DNA of 64,000 nucleotides from Trichoplax sp. H2 (lineage: Eukaryota; Placozoa; Uniplacotomia; Trichoplacea): assembly GCA_003344405.1 (NCBI GenBank), contig NOWV01000007.1, forward strand, positions 248,001-312,000, given 5' to 3'. Each line of letters opens with the position of its first letter. Positions within the stretch are counted from its first letter, which is position 1. The notes beneath the pieces are model-generated. The model was not told the origin of the DNA and searched no databases. It was given only the letters and a program-made list of their open reading frames with translations. Shown here in pieces: positions 1 to 11,617 of this stretch. The translations under genes and the position numbers were made by a program.

Positions 1-3000
1 GTGCATTAATGGTATGGTTTGTTGGGATAATTATAATCTGTTAGGTTGTGGAATTTGATACACCCAGAAAATTAATGAAAAGAAGGACTTCTAAATTTAA
101 GGAATTAATAATAAAAGGTGGTATCGATTACGAATCATGGGAAGTCTTTGGTAAAACGTTGATTGGGAATAACAAACAGACTATTGTTTAATATCGGACT
201 TATACGTACATTACGTTGTTCCTTAAAGTGCTGGCAATATGTGTACCGTATTTATACAGTATAGTACACATACTTACACTTCGTTATTGTTAACTGTAAA
301 TTATGCAATCTGCAAAATTAAACAGATTTAAAACTTTAAAATGAAGCTCCTTAATTAATTATCTTTTGATTACATTGTATACCGATGTAAGTATTTTATA
401 CACTGTCTGTACGGTAGTTGGTTTATGACTGATTTGATATGTGGATACAGTGTACTATAGTACCTTATACGGCTTCGATCGTAGTAATATCGCTGAAAGG
501 CAAAGTTACGAAAAATATTAATTTTAGATATAAAACAGTTCGTTTACGGTAAGAAAAATGCTGGTACGAGAGTATGCATATTGTACAATGATGTATTTAA
601 GTTTATGTCATTATCATTTTAACGTATTTAAAATTAATATGTACACCTGGCGTAATTCTGTATTTATTCCTTGCTCCAGCTGCCATCCGTATACGAAGAC
701 GCTATATCATATATCATAATAGCTATCCTTGTGTAATGTGCAATTAGGCCATTTTTTGTATTAATCCATATATTATTGTATAAATTGTGGCTAATGCCTG
801 AAATGGGGCTATTATACATAACAACCACTTAACATTGTGCATATCGCATATAACACATATCTCAATTTCTGGTCAACTTTGAGGTGTGCTTGCATAGGAT
901 TAGTGTGGATATACCACAATGTAGTAGAAATGAAATTTAAAGATACTTCTTCAATGGTCCACGATGGCTTTAAAATAAAGACAATTGCCAAGTGATAAAG
1001 AGTTAATTATTCTCATATGAGTTATTCATCATCTCGTGAATGATATACTGTTATATATAATCCTTCTTCTAATTTATTAAAATCTAAAATTTACTATTGT
1101 ATCCATTAAAGGATATTTCATAAAAAAATAGTACATAATTCTACAAATTTTGATTAAAGAAAATATGACGTTCATCCTAATGCTAATTTAGATGTAGTTA
1201 TAGATTCACTGTTGAAGCGATCACACTAGTTACTTAACCCTGCTAATCAAGGACTTCTCTAAGACAAAATAGTCTATGTCAGGCTTGAAGTGGATCGTAT
1301 AGTGATAAGCTATAAGCATATGAGTATAAAGGGGATATTTAATTAAGATAGGGAACCGCGTGTAGCGGACGACTGGTATTTCTTCTCTGTAGGGGCTATG
1401 AGCCATGACGGGGTAACCTTTTAAATTAAAATCCACTGCAGTAGTGACGGAAGATAATTTTACGATAATTTTGCTATGATATCTATGAGTTTGTGCTACT
1501 TTATTATTATATGTAACTGGTACCTTACGTTATTTTATCTCTGCATACGACAATTAAGAAATTCGCATTGCTACGGTAAAGGAGTTAAATATAGAATAGT
1601 AACTTGTTGCACGGAATATTGTAGCAAAAATAGAAAAATAAGTCGATACACACGTAGGATACAATGTGCACTGATAAATTAACCTAACTATTAGAATGTA
1701 TTCAGTCTACCCTTATTTCGATTATAGTATGTGATAAAGCATCTCCAGTATTATAATCATATTATATATCAAAATGTAATTAATTGATTATATAATGAAT
1801 CGTTCACGGTGAATTCGTGATGTATCTTATAGAGCTTTAGTTTCATGAAATTTTGATATTATTACAATGCTTTGCTTTATTGGTTAACCTGTTATGCGAC
1901 GCCATGGTTTTGGTGGCTGATACGTAGGATGATAAGAAAATGTATGATGACATAATACCAGACGTTTGATAATCTTTAAGTATCAGAACAGATAGATTAA
2001 GGCATTATAAGATCGCTCATAGGAAATTTTATTCGATTTCTAATTGTAACTGGCTTCTTGTAAATATTTTCGTCGGTATTGATGATAGGAATGTGCATAA
2101 AACAGCGATAAACTATTACATTCAGCAAATGGCTTTATCCTCACCAGAATACAGTATCTTTATTTCGTTGGCAATTAATAAATTTAAAAGTATTTAATAC
2201 AACTATGAGACATAAATATAAATATATTACTGCCCTTAATTACCGTACACAGTAATTATCATAACGTTTGCAGTCTGCATCAGCCCTCATAGTATTGACA
2301 TTATATGATAGCTATCGGATATTTATACTAATTTTACTTCTTTAATTGAATATTGATATCAAAGGTCAAGTACGATAGGAACTCTTAACAACTGTTAATC
2401 ATCATTTAAACAACAATAAAGTATGCATAAAATGTTGGATAATTATGACAACTGGGTATACTATTTTACCCATTGAATTATTTTACCGCACTCTAGTGAT
2501 GGATACAGGAAAGTACTACAGCAAATTACTTGGTTGATACCTACATTTGCTGCGACATTTGTGTACACCATCTGATCCAATCACCTAAGAATTGGTAAGA
2601 TGTACGGTACGATTAGTATAATGGTATGAATTAATTTAACAAATTGAAGCAATCCTGTACATAATTATCTTTGACGCATACACGTATATGTAAATAGTAA
2701 CACAGTAATGATATGCTAAGAGCTGCTAATGTAAATATGCCGAAGTGAAATTCTGATGAATAGCAAGTTACATGTTTAAAAACTAATCTATCGTTATGTA
2801 GTGAATGAAAGTCTTGAATATAGCAATACAGTTTATAAATTCATAAAGTATGCTAAGGCATTGACGGATTTATTCATTTGTTTACTGTACTCTGATAGCT
2901 ATAATAGCGAATTAATAGTTGTAATATCGATTTCGAGTGGGATCGTGGGATAGCTAGTTGTATGTCATACAGTAGAGATGAAATCATGTCGTTATTCAGA

Positions 3001-3592
3001 TATCTAAAATATAGATTGTAGTATATGTATGCATGCTGCGCGATAGAGAATGATTACTACGTAATAAAAACTCGCTAGTGTTGAAATAAATCACCGCTGA
3101 ATCAGTAATTATCCAGTAGGATTATCAACAGCCTGCAATAGGGCATTGAAAGTACAGATTTGATAGTATTTTATTACCATAACATTGCAAATGTATCACA
3201 TTAACTTGACGGCTATGAATGTCTACTCCGTAAAGTGTCAAGTTTCAAGTTTAGTTAAGTTCATAGCTTTATGACGGAAAGTTAAAACAATACCCAGTAG
3301 AGCTTTGGATTATATCCAATTTTATCATTATCATGTTACACCGTATTACTATTTCGCACTTTTTCTATGTAAAGATAAATATCAGTTAATTTTACTTTAC
3401 TACAATTATACACGTGGTCAAGTACGCGTATACGAATAAGATAATAATAATAATCATAGTGGTAATTAACATTGAATATATTAAATCGGACATTCCATCA
3501 AATTTTTTTGGACAGATGCTATATACTGTAAATGAGATATACGGCTTTATATTGATTACTAGTATAATTAATGCATCTACCAGCGTCTACAA

Positions 3593-3687
3593 TAGACCCC
3601 GCCAGTTTATGAAAAGTTCTTAGAATATTTAACTTAAGCTGTCTAGTAAGTATATTCTAAGAACTTTTCATAAACTGGCGGGGTCTA
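3593..3687. repeat. Perfect 36-bp inverted repeat with 23-nt loop
   Basis: The left arm at 3593-3628 is the exact reverse complement of the right arm at 3652-3687. The arms begin TAGACCCCGCC and end CTTAGAATAT. Neither flank extends the pairing. A transcript across it would fold into a long stem with no bulge. A partly similar sequence (CTAAGAACTTTT followed by a diverged tail) occurs near 23308. No gene overlaps it. Confidence 0.95.
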
Positions 3688-3940
3688 GTCTACGATTAAG
3701 TCGGTGTAATCTACTGTACGGTCTAATGTATTGTTAGCTCGCTAAATTGTACAGGACTATTACAATTGCCGTTATCACATGATAATTCATTTTTAAATTG
3801 TTGAAGGTCGGCTAGGATTACCACCTGTCGAATCCGACCAGATGCACTGGATGGAATGAGTTAAAAGATAAGTGCTTTCAGTATGGCTGTATACATCGAT
3901 CAACTGAATTAGGTGCTATCGTATTCGTTATACGCTGTAT

Positions 3941-3986
3941 GTATATATATAGAGAGAGAGAGAGATAGAGAGAGATAGATAGATAA
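3941..3986. repeat. TA/GA microsatellite
   Basis: A short TA run passes into (AG)n and then GATA-like units. This is a simple sequence repeat with no coding value. Confidence 0.85.
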
Positions 3987-4359
3987 GCTCTTTTATTAAA
4001 GTAATTTACAATGTTGGTTTTCCCTTTTAGAGCACGCTTCAAATCAATAAAATTATTACGTGTAAAATGACAATTCAGCATGTGCTGCATGTGTGTCTTG
4101 TGTTGGCATTTTTCTGTTTTGTATTTTAAATTTAAATGGATTAGGAAAAACGCCAAAAACTTAAAGTATGCAAAGGAGGCTGGATCTTTTTATTTTCTTA
4201 TTGATTAATAGAGAAAAGACTGGAATTCGTTGATGAGAATAGTTTATTTAAGCATTGAATGCATTATGTTGTTGTTGATCATTCCTAGAATCAGTCCTAG
4301 CTCGATAGGGTTCAGTATGGAAATGGATGAGGGAGTGTGGAGTAAAGTGTACAGTATTT

Positions 4360-4555
4360 GTCTTCCAAGCTACAGTACAGTACTGTACTGTAGTTGCGGT
4401 GATTGTGGTGTTTGGCTGACACTGTACAGTACTGTACAGTATTGTACAGTACGTACACTGTAGACACTACAGTACTATTGATTGGCAGGTCTTTTATGGG
4501 TCTTTTTTAGTCTTGAGTCATTTTTCCGGCAATGATAAAACCTGCCAATCAGTAC
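4360..4555. repeat. TACTGTAC cluster plus short inverted repeat
   Basis: Overlapping CAGTACTGTAC/GTACAGTAC units lie at about 4370-4475. They are followed by an inverted repeat whose cores are TGATTGGCAGG (about 4479-4489) and CCTGCCAATC (4541-4550). The inner and outer bases pair only partly, which suggests a degenerate MITE-like remnant. Confidence 0.7.
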
Positions 4556-5044
4556 CCTAGAGCACGCAACTGCCTGTGCGTTAATGCAATTACTATACTG
4601 TAGATGCGCTCTATGGTAAAGTAGTGATTGGATAGTCCAATTCCGTCTGGGTAAAAAGTTGAAGCATAGGGCAGGGTCTATGAATAAAGTGGTATGGACA
4701 TGAGACAATGCTATAGTGGATTTATGTAAGACGGGGCCCTACAGAACATAACAAATTTTTCAATATAATTGACTTAAGACAGTAAACAATACAGGAAACA
4801 GCTGCACGTTGGTAGTGGCATTCCCACGATTGACTTCACGACCATCGCGGCAGATTATCTAGTCGTACTGTATTGGAGGCTGTCGTCACGCTGATAGGGT
4901 AGATTTAAGCCATGAAGTTAAACCTCCAAAGTCCAAAGTGGAGCTTTTTTCACTATGATGGACGGATAGGGTAAGATTTTGGTCGCTGTAGCCAGAGCCA
5001 AAAGCGTTAACTGTGGCACTGACAAACGCTGTTTTTATTCCGGT

Positions 5045-5285
5045 TGGCAGTGTACAGTACAAAGTACAGTACTGCATACAGTATTTCTTCTCGCTTGATA
5101 CTGTAGTGTACAGTACAGTACAGTACACTGAACACTACAGTATCTTGTACTGCACAACAGTACTGTACACTGAGTAAATGGAGCGGAATGAAGCGGGAAT
5201 TCTACAGTACTTTACTGTAACAAGTGTCACTGTCCACAGCGTCCTGTCGACAGTACTGTACTGTACAGTGTACAGTACTTTATAC
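5045..5285. repeat. TACTGTAC palindromic repeat cluster
   Basis: Many copies of TACTGTAC/GTACAGTA occur in both orientations at about 5049-5170 and 5246-5282, with short unique spacers. The core is nearly self-complementary, so the array can pair with itself and creates spurious open frames rich in Tyr, Cys, Thr and Val. Confidence 0.85.
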
Positions 5286-6467
5286 TCTAAAAGTCGACTT
5301 GATTACGCAATACACACCTTACAAATAATCTTGCTAAGCATGGCGATAAACAACGAATGACGGTCACACGACCGTAAGTGTAACAACTTTGGTGTTGTCA
5401 CTTGTAACACGGATGAGCAAGTAGCGTCACTTTATGAGTTACTGTACAAAGTACTGTACTGAAAAGGGTCAGTGGTCTTGATTCGCTTCTGCACCGTAGT
5501 GTACTGGTAGAGAAAATTTCGACAATGTACAGTATGTAGTACTGTACGGTACCGTACTCCAAATGAACATCTCCTTCGATCTGCAGGTCACTAGCATGGT
5601 AGTACAGTATATAACTGATTGACTGGAAGGCAAGTTCGAAAAAAGTTTTTCTTTACCTTTGAGGTTACACAGACCAACACTCAATACAACACACTGTACT
5701 CGCCGCATTGCAGTGCAGCCCTTTGGCAAAGAAAAATTGTTCTTACCTATTTGATTTTTAGCCTTTTTACCACATTTTTTCTCAACCAAGTCCACCTCAA
5801 TAATTCATTCAATAGTAGCTGGCTCTGTAGCATTCTTGGCCATCTCTTCCAAGCCTTTTTTATGCATACATACTGAGAAATCAACCTGTGTCAAAGGTTT
5901 GTTGTATTCTTATCAAAGACGTGTTTGAAATAGAGGATTAAAACTCCACGTCCTTTCTCGACCGTTGTTGACATCATGGAAAATAGTTCAAATGAACCGA
6001 TGCAGCAGTTGAACACAGTTTCAATACTGGAAATAAATAGATTAATAAATGTTACCTTGTATTAGTATTTTAGTGACTCATTTTGGAAACTATTCTTGTG
6101 CAATAGGACGTTCAAAGTTAGCAACATCGTTTTGCCTCTACAGGCATAAACAACACGTCCATTCAGTCGTACGGTATGGTGTATTGTATGAGCAGTACGT
6201 GCTACATTAGTTGTAGTCTTGCAGATAACGACCTACGTCGCAACACGAGTGTGTTGACGTCTATTCTAGAATTGCTTTTCTTTTAGCCTGCTTCCCTTTT
6301 TTATCCTATTACTAATTTATATTTTTAGCTTTGATAACTGAAGATGCAATTTCATAGGCTAACTTTGTTTTTCTTCTACATAGACATTGCGTTGTTCAAT
6401 AAAATATTGAGGAGCGTATCAATCTACAGTTTTCTTCCGACCTTATTTCTCTTGGTGGTGAAAGAAA

Positions 6468-9400
6468 ATGGATCAGAAACCTCAACCTGTAGTTCATGAA
6501 CGTCATGACTCAAAAGAAGAATTAGAACGATTATTTAATGTATTAAATTCACAAAATAACCCTACAGTACCTATGCGTGATCGTCGTTTACCTTATTCAT
6601 TCTTTCAAGGGCCAACTCGCCCCTATGATTCCAATAATACAACTGCAACGTTATCGACTGATAACAATTTCGGTGTTGGCGATAGCATCGTTCATCCTCG
6701 TATCAAATCTTCACCTGCATCATTTCCGTACCACAATAATAACAGTGACATGACTAACAGTAACAATTCAGCTTTTCAACACCGTAATCAACCGCTTCAT
6801 CCTAAACATCATTCTAGCAGTGCGGCATTTCGTAATGAAAACGCTCATTCTAATAAATCATTTCCTGCCGATGTAAACTATAAGAATTTGATCAATCCTA
6901 ACGTGGCAATGCGACAACTGCCAATGGCCAGGTAAAGTGGTAGACACTATAAATTTTTTTAAATTCTTCAGTTACCTTTATTATAGCCTACTTCTATTAG
7001 CAATTGGACATGAGGAATAGTAAAAACTGTAATCTATACATTACTTTTCAACATAAAAGACAAAGGTATTTGTTTTCAATCTATTCCATTTGACGTAGCA
7101 ATGTGTTAATCCATGCACTGTCCATACCTAGGCGCTGTTTATTGATCAGATTGTGATACGAGATTTGATTTCCTTATGTTATTTAATTTACTTTGAAGGA
7201 CTATCTTTCTTTTCTATTGATGTAAGATAAGTAGCTTTATTTAATTAATTAATTTTTTGTCTCCAAATTGTTACTCTCGCCTCCATACACAAGCGTAAAT
7301 GGTGGATATCTATATATTAATCAATATTGGGATCCCTTTTTTGATTTTATGAATATAGCACTAGGAGTATACTAGTTTTATTCGAAGTAATCTTTTTCTG
7401 TCAGCAGTAGATTCAACACCATAGCTAATAAGGAGACAAATCAAGATGATACAAAATCACGAAGAACTTCTTTTTTTCATGGCATCGACATTATACTGTA
7501 TTCACAGTACAGTAAAGTAGATTAATTAAGCCGAAGTTAAACGATGAATTAATACCGTACTGCACACTACACTGTACAGTACAGTACAATGTACACGTTT
7601 AATACAGTATCGTCACAAGTCAGAACTACAACTTCGAGTGAGAGTACTGAGTACTACGCAAATTATCCAATGTTATTTTATTGATCGCGGTCAATTTTTT
7701 GCCATGGTGATGCTTTTTGAGTTATCGCTATGATCTGAACATGCTTTATCTTTGATCCTTAAATCTACTATTTTGATTGTAGTATTGACTCTAATTTATA
7801 ATTAATGTTTACTGATACAGTCTTATTATTCCAGTACACCACATTTCACTATCTGCTATTCTTGATGACATACGGTACGGCCTCAAACTTAAATGCTCGA
7901 TTCAACATTTTGTCGTACCCATCAATATTGTGTGCTACTGTAATAATTTCCTATGATGTCATCACTTCAAAGTTATCACTCGAGCATAATTAATTGAAGT
8001 TATTGCATAATATTGTTATTACTTACATATGGACTGTTGAGGATGCATTCGTGAGAGATTTTGTCTGTCCTTTAGCCCTTTCAAAATGGCGATTGAAAAG
8101 ATTTTATCATGACGACTTCTTCCTCCTTTTGCTATACAATACTAATGACATAAAAAAACATTCAGTCGATCGCTTGTTTTTACAACAATTGTACCTGCTC
8201 ATTTAAAAAGCCTAATGCTAGAGACTGCGTGTAGACATTGTATTTGTATTTGCCGATAGGCCGATGACGACGTTACTCATTGCAACACCCGGATGTTGTT
8301 TGAATACGTCTGCCAGAAGTTATTGTTAAGTATAGCATTAGTATTTTATTTCCAACTTCAAGACACTATCACTTTTTATTATTTATTTTAAAGTTGTTAA
8401 ACGTTCGGTACAGTATCATGCGACTAAACCAAATCAATTTCGGTTATTGTGTACCTTAACTTTAAGCTCGAGCCGCCAATAATACCGTGGTAACGCTAGT
8501 TGCCAGTCTGTTTTTTTCTTTAATTAATGGAACTATCATTCCCTACATTCGCAGTAGTTATATGTTTTAACTACAGTACTGTTCTGTAGGTGCGGCTATA
8601 CTCGTACACAGTATTTAATTATGAGATTGTTTCGTCGTTATAAATCTCGGGGCTCTGCTGTATACTGCACTGTTTGTAAGACTTATTCCACATCATAAAG
8701 AGAGTCATTTATTTTTGTAAGTGGGGATTTTTGACGCCTATAAAAGTAGAACAACTCGCCCGATTGATCCAATTTCGTGAAAGAGTATTTCTTAATCTTA
8801 ATGTAGCCACCCTGACCCAGTGTCTGATCTTCTATCGCAAAAGTAATCATATTGATAGATTTATTAGATAATTCGGTTGATTCAAATTTAAAAATAGATT
8901 TGATGACAAATGCAGCATCATTAATTGCCAAACTTTCAGCTTAAAATTGCTCAATTACGGTATTGTTTGCACTTGGCGGTATGCAGTGGCTAATCACAAG
9001 AGATTCCTTTTCGAAATTTATAAATTTTACTGATGTACTGCAATAAAAAGTGTTCTTAAAAATTTCTACGTAAGTAATCATCAATTTGGACTACCATTGG
9101 GAATAGCAATCTTGTAAATAGCCTCTTGTATTGTTTAACCGTCTACTGTAATACTTAAACGAATTTCACTTTGATCTCATTTCACCAAATCATCCTATAC
9201 ATTACAGTATAATGAAATCCCTTCCAGGTACTCTACAACCTACTTTAGCATCCATTGCTTTTCAATGCCTAACGATCATATTGTAATTATTGTTTATATT
9301 TTAGAAGCATTAAGATGAACTTGTACTAATGTTCTTCTAAATTATCCTTGAAGGCCCTTTATTACCGAAATTATTTCATTATTCTTTATTGCTTTTAGCA

Positions 9401-11617
9401 TTTTGTAAAAAATTTGCGTCAATCCATTGTTCAAATTTATTTAACCTCCTTTGCGACTGTACTGGAAAGTAAAGAGTTAAGTTCAAATTATGAACAAGGA
9501 CACCTTTTCGTAGTCCTTGACACAGAATTAAATATAATCATAGTCATGTACTCTAATTGTAGTCATCAAAACTCAATCTACCAGATAAATCCTTTAGCTA
9601 CTGCGAGAAAAGTGACGAGACTTATTTCTTTGAATGGATTTTAGAGTATGAAATGTTTCGGAAAGGGAACATTAAGCATAACTACGTGCTTAGCTTACAA
9701 AAAAATGCCTTGTCATCATATTTACTTTCGATTGAAATCTTCGTACTAGACCCTTTTATCAGTGAAATGCCGCCAACATTTGATCTGCAGTACTTCTCCG
9801 TGTTATGAAATGGATTTTATAAACTGCATTTGCGATGATAGATGAATATTGTCAAAGACAGAAATTTGATGTGTGTTAGGATGAGCTGAGGTTATAATTA
9901 TAATTTGCCTTTTGTAACTCTAGAACAGATTTGTCAGCCTTAAAGTGTACGTCTTTTAAATAATATATGCTATATTTCTTAAGCTCGATTGTACTGTTCA
10001 ATCTAGTATGTATATTGTACAGTACATATCTTTATTTATCACGGACAGTGCAGCAATTGACCTTTTTTAATAATTAAACGTAAATACCTCACGCTGGTAC
10101 ACTCAACAGTTGACTATAGCTAAAAACTTATGCCTTTGTTCAACATAATTTTACAAAGTTTGTCCATACAACATTAACAGCTGGAACATCTCCGTTAATT
10201 GTCTATTTCACAATTACAATATACCGTATGGGTTACAAATTGTCGTGTGAATTGTTATAACTTTCTATCGATATATAACGTACATGGTGTGACTGTAATT
10301 TAATTTTGCGAAGTGGAGATATACAAGTTGAAATTTGGGATTTAGGTAACTAGTACCTTCGAATTTATAGGCAATGTTGCTAACAATAACTATGCAGGAT
10401 TCACTGCTTTGATACATATACACATCATTTACTGGAAATCTTATGTAAATTCACGTAAGATTTCAAATTGGTATGATTTAAGTTGTCAACTTCTGTAGCC
10501 ACATTATTTAATCAGACTGATGTTCATCATTTCGATATTCTAAATCATCAAATTTTTGATTATCTTCTGTATAGTTGAAATTTTAAACTAACTTTGAGCA
10601 GTTGTTGCCGTACTAATTCGTGATTTCACATTCTAAATATTATAGAAGTGCTTACTGCGTAAACTAATTTGTACAATAGAACTATTTTATTTATTTTTTG
10701 GCCATCAATGCGCCTTCAATGAGGAATAATGTAGCAGCGCGCTATTCATGTGATCTTCATTGAAGTGTTTCTCTTATTTTCTAACTTTGTTTAATATAAT
10801 TTTGCTTAAATTATTTAGCCCTGTGCAACAAAACGGCTTACACATCAGGGGAGGTAGCGGAAGTGGGTTACATCCCAATAATGGACCAATGCAAGCAAAA
10901 TTACCTGATGGATGGGAGAAAGCCTTCACTCCGGAAGGTCAGGTGTATTTTGTAAATCATATTACCAGAACAACAAGTTGGAATGATCCAAGAAGAAGTA
11001 TGATGCAGGCACAAAGTCCAAATCCCGTTATACAATCACCACTAAAGACCACTTACGATCTGCCCAATGATAAAGCTATGCAAGAATTACAGATGATGCA
11101 ATTAGAAAGAAAACATTTAGAACAGAAAAGAGAAGAAATGCTTAGAAAAGAATCTGAAATTAAACGTCAAATTGAAACGTATCAACGACAACAAATACCT
11201 GTAGGCCGTACGGAGCAATTATTGCACCGACCTGGATTAGCTACGACTGCTGCACCTAATGGTATACCCAATCATAATCCTGGTCTGATTAAACGAGAGC
11301 CAAGTAGCCCCTCTCCCATGCAAATTGATTATCCAACTCCACAGCATAATTCTTTACCGACAGATATTCAAGCCAATTTAAGCCAAGGTCAGATGTTGAA
11401 TTACCGCGGCGGTAATATATCGATCAATAATCAACTGGCAAACGGGGGATTTAATAATCAAATAATTTCTGAAAATAATGAACCAGATATCGAAGAATTA
11501 ATTCAAAGTTTGAGCACTTCCGCACAAGACTTAGATATTGAGGCCACTTTAATAGATAGAGATGCTATCGCAAAAATTGAATCCGATCTTGTTAATACTG
11601 AACCTGATTGGTACTAA
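6468..11617 (+). CDS. YAP1: YAP/Yorkie transcriptional coactivator
   Basis: Hippo-pathway effector that partners TEAD in the nucleus. Exons 6468-6931 and 10819-11617 join in phase (AG|C) to give about 420 residues. Seen in order: a TEAD-binding region at residues 8-46 with the helix motif LERLF (19-23) and the loop PMRDRRLPYSFF (M36, R39, L41, F45, F46); the LATS/14-3-3 site HPRIKSSPAS with S81 in HxRxxS, equivalent to human S127; a second HxRxxS (HIRGGS, S168) just before the WW domain, placed like human S164; one WW domain (about 183-212; W187, W209, P212); a charged coiled coil; and a Gln/Asn-rich tail with an acidic stretch. Only one WW domain is present, and the end is EPDWY rather than the TWL-type PDZ ligand of vertebrate YAP. 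The 3.9-kb intron could hide an alternative exon. Confidence 0.93.
6932..10818 (+). other. YAP intron 1 (3.9 kb)
   Basis: The donor is GTAAAG at 6932 and the acceptor is ATTTAG ending at 10818. It contains a short TACTGTAC cluster at about 7555-7590 and one coding-like open frame on the opposite strand (8683-8937), listed separately. Otherwise I see AT-rich DNA with no exon that fits the phase-2 junction. Confidence 0.75.
8683..8937 (-). CDS. Unidentified coding-like open frame nested in YAP intron
   Basis: About 82-84 codons open on the minus strand, ending at a TAA. Composition is protein-like, with mixed acidic, basic and aromatic residues (for example GELFYFYRRQKSPLTK near the C-terminus) and none of the repeat-derived low complexity of the neighbours. 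There is no ATG at its 5' edge. An AG lies just upstream, so it could be a terminal exon or a degraded gene fragment. I do not recognise the family, and chance is possible. Confidence 0.3.
   Translation of the reverse strand, partial: ESLAINDAAFVIKSIFKFESTELSNKSINMITFAIEDQTLGQGGYIKIKKYSFTKLDQSGELFYFYRRQKSPLTKINDSLYDVE

Larger units (their letters stand above)
1..6467. other. Gene-free left flank
   Basis: About 6.5 kb in which I find no exon I can defend. All open frames are short, AT-driven or run through TACTGTAC repeats. It holds a perfect 36-bp inverted repeat near 3.6 kb, an AG-rich microsatellite near 3.96 kb, and repeat clusters at 4.36-4.47, 5.05-5.28 and 5.5-5.6 kb. The last few hundred bases before 6468 presumably contain the YAP promoter and 5' UTR, but no TATA box or initiator stands out. 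Confidence 0.6.

Noticed and set aside
3593-3687. pre-miRNA interpretation of the inverted repeat
   Set aside because: A 36-bp stem without any mismatch is atypical of animal miRNA precursors, and placozoans are reported to lack canonical miRNAs.
5178-5360. Open frames rich in Tyr/Cys/Thr/Val within TACTGTAC clusters (also 4230-4463, 14646-14862, 45430-45633, 53126-53344, 53840-54040)
   Set aside because: They are translations of the palindromic repeat itself. Any frame through it stays open, and there is no family similarity.
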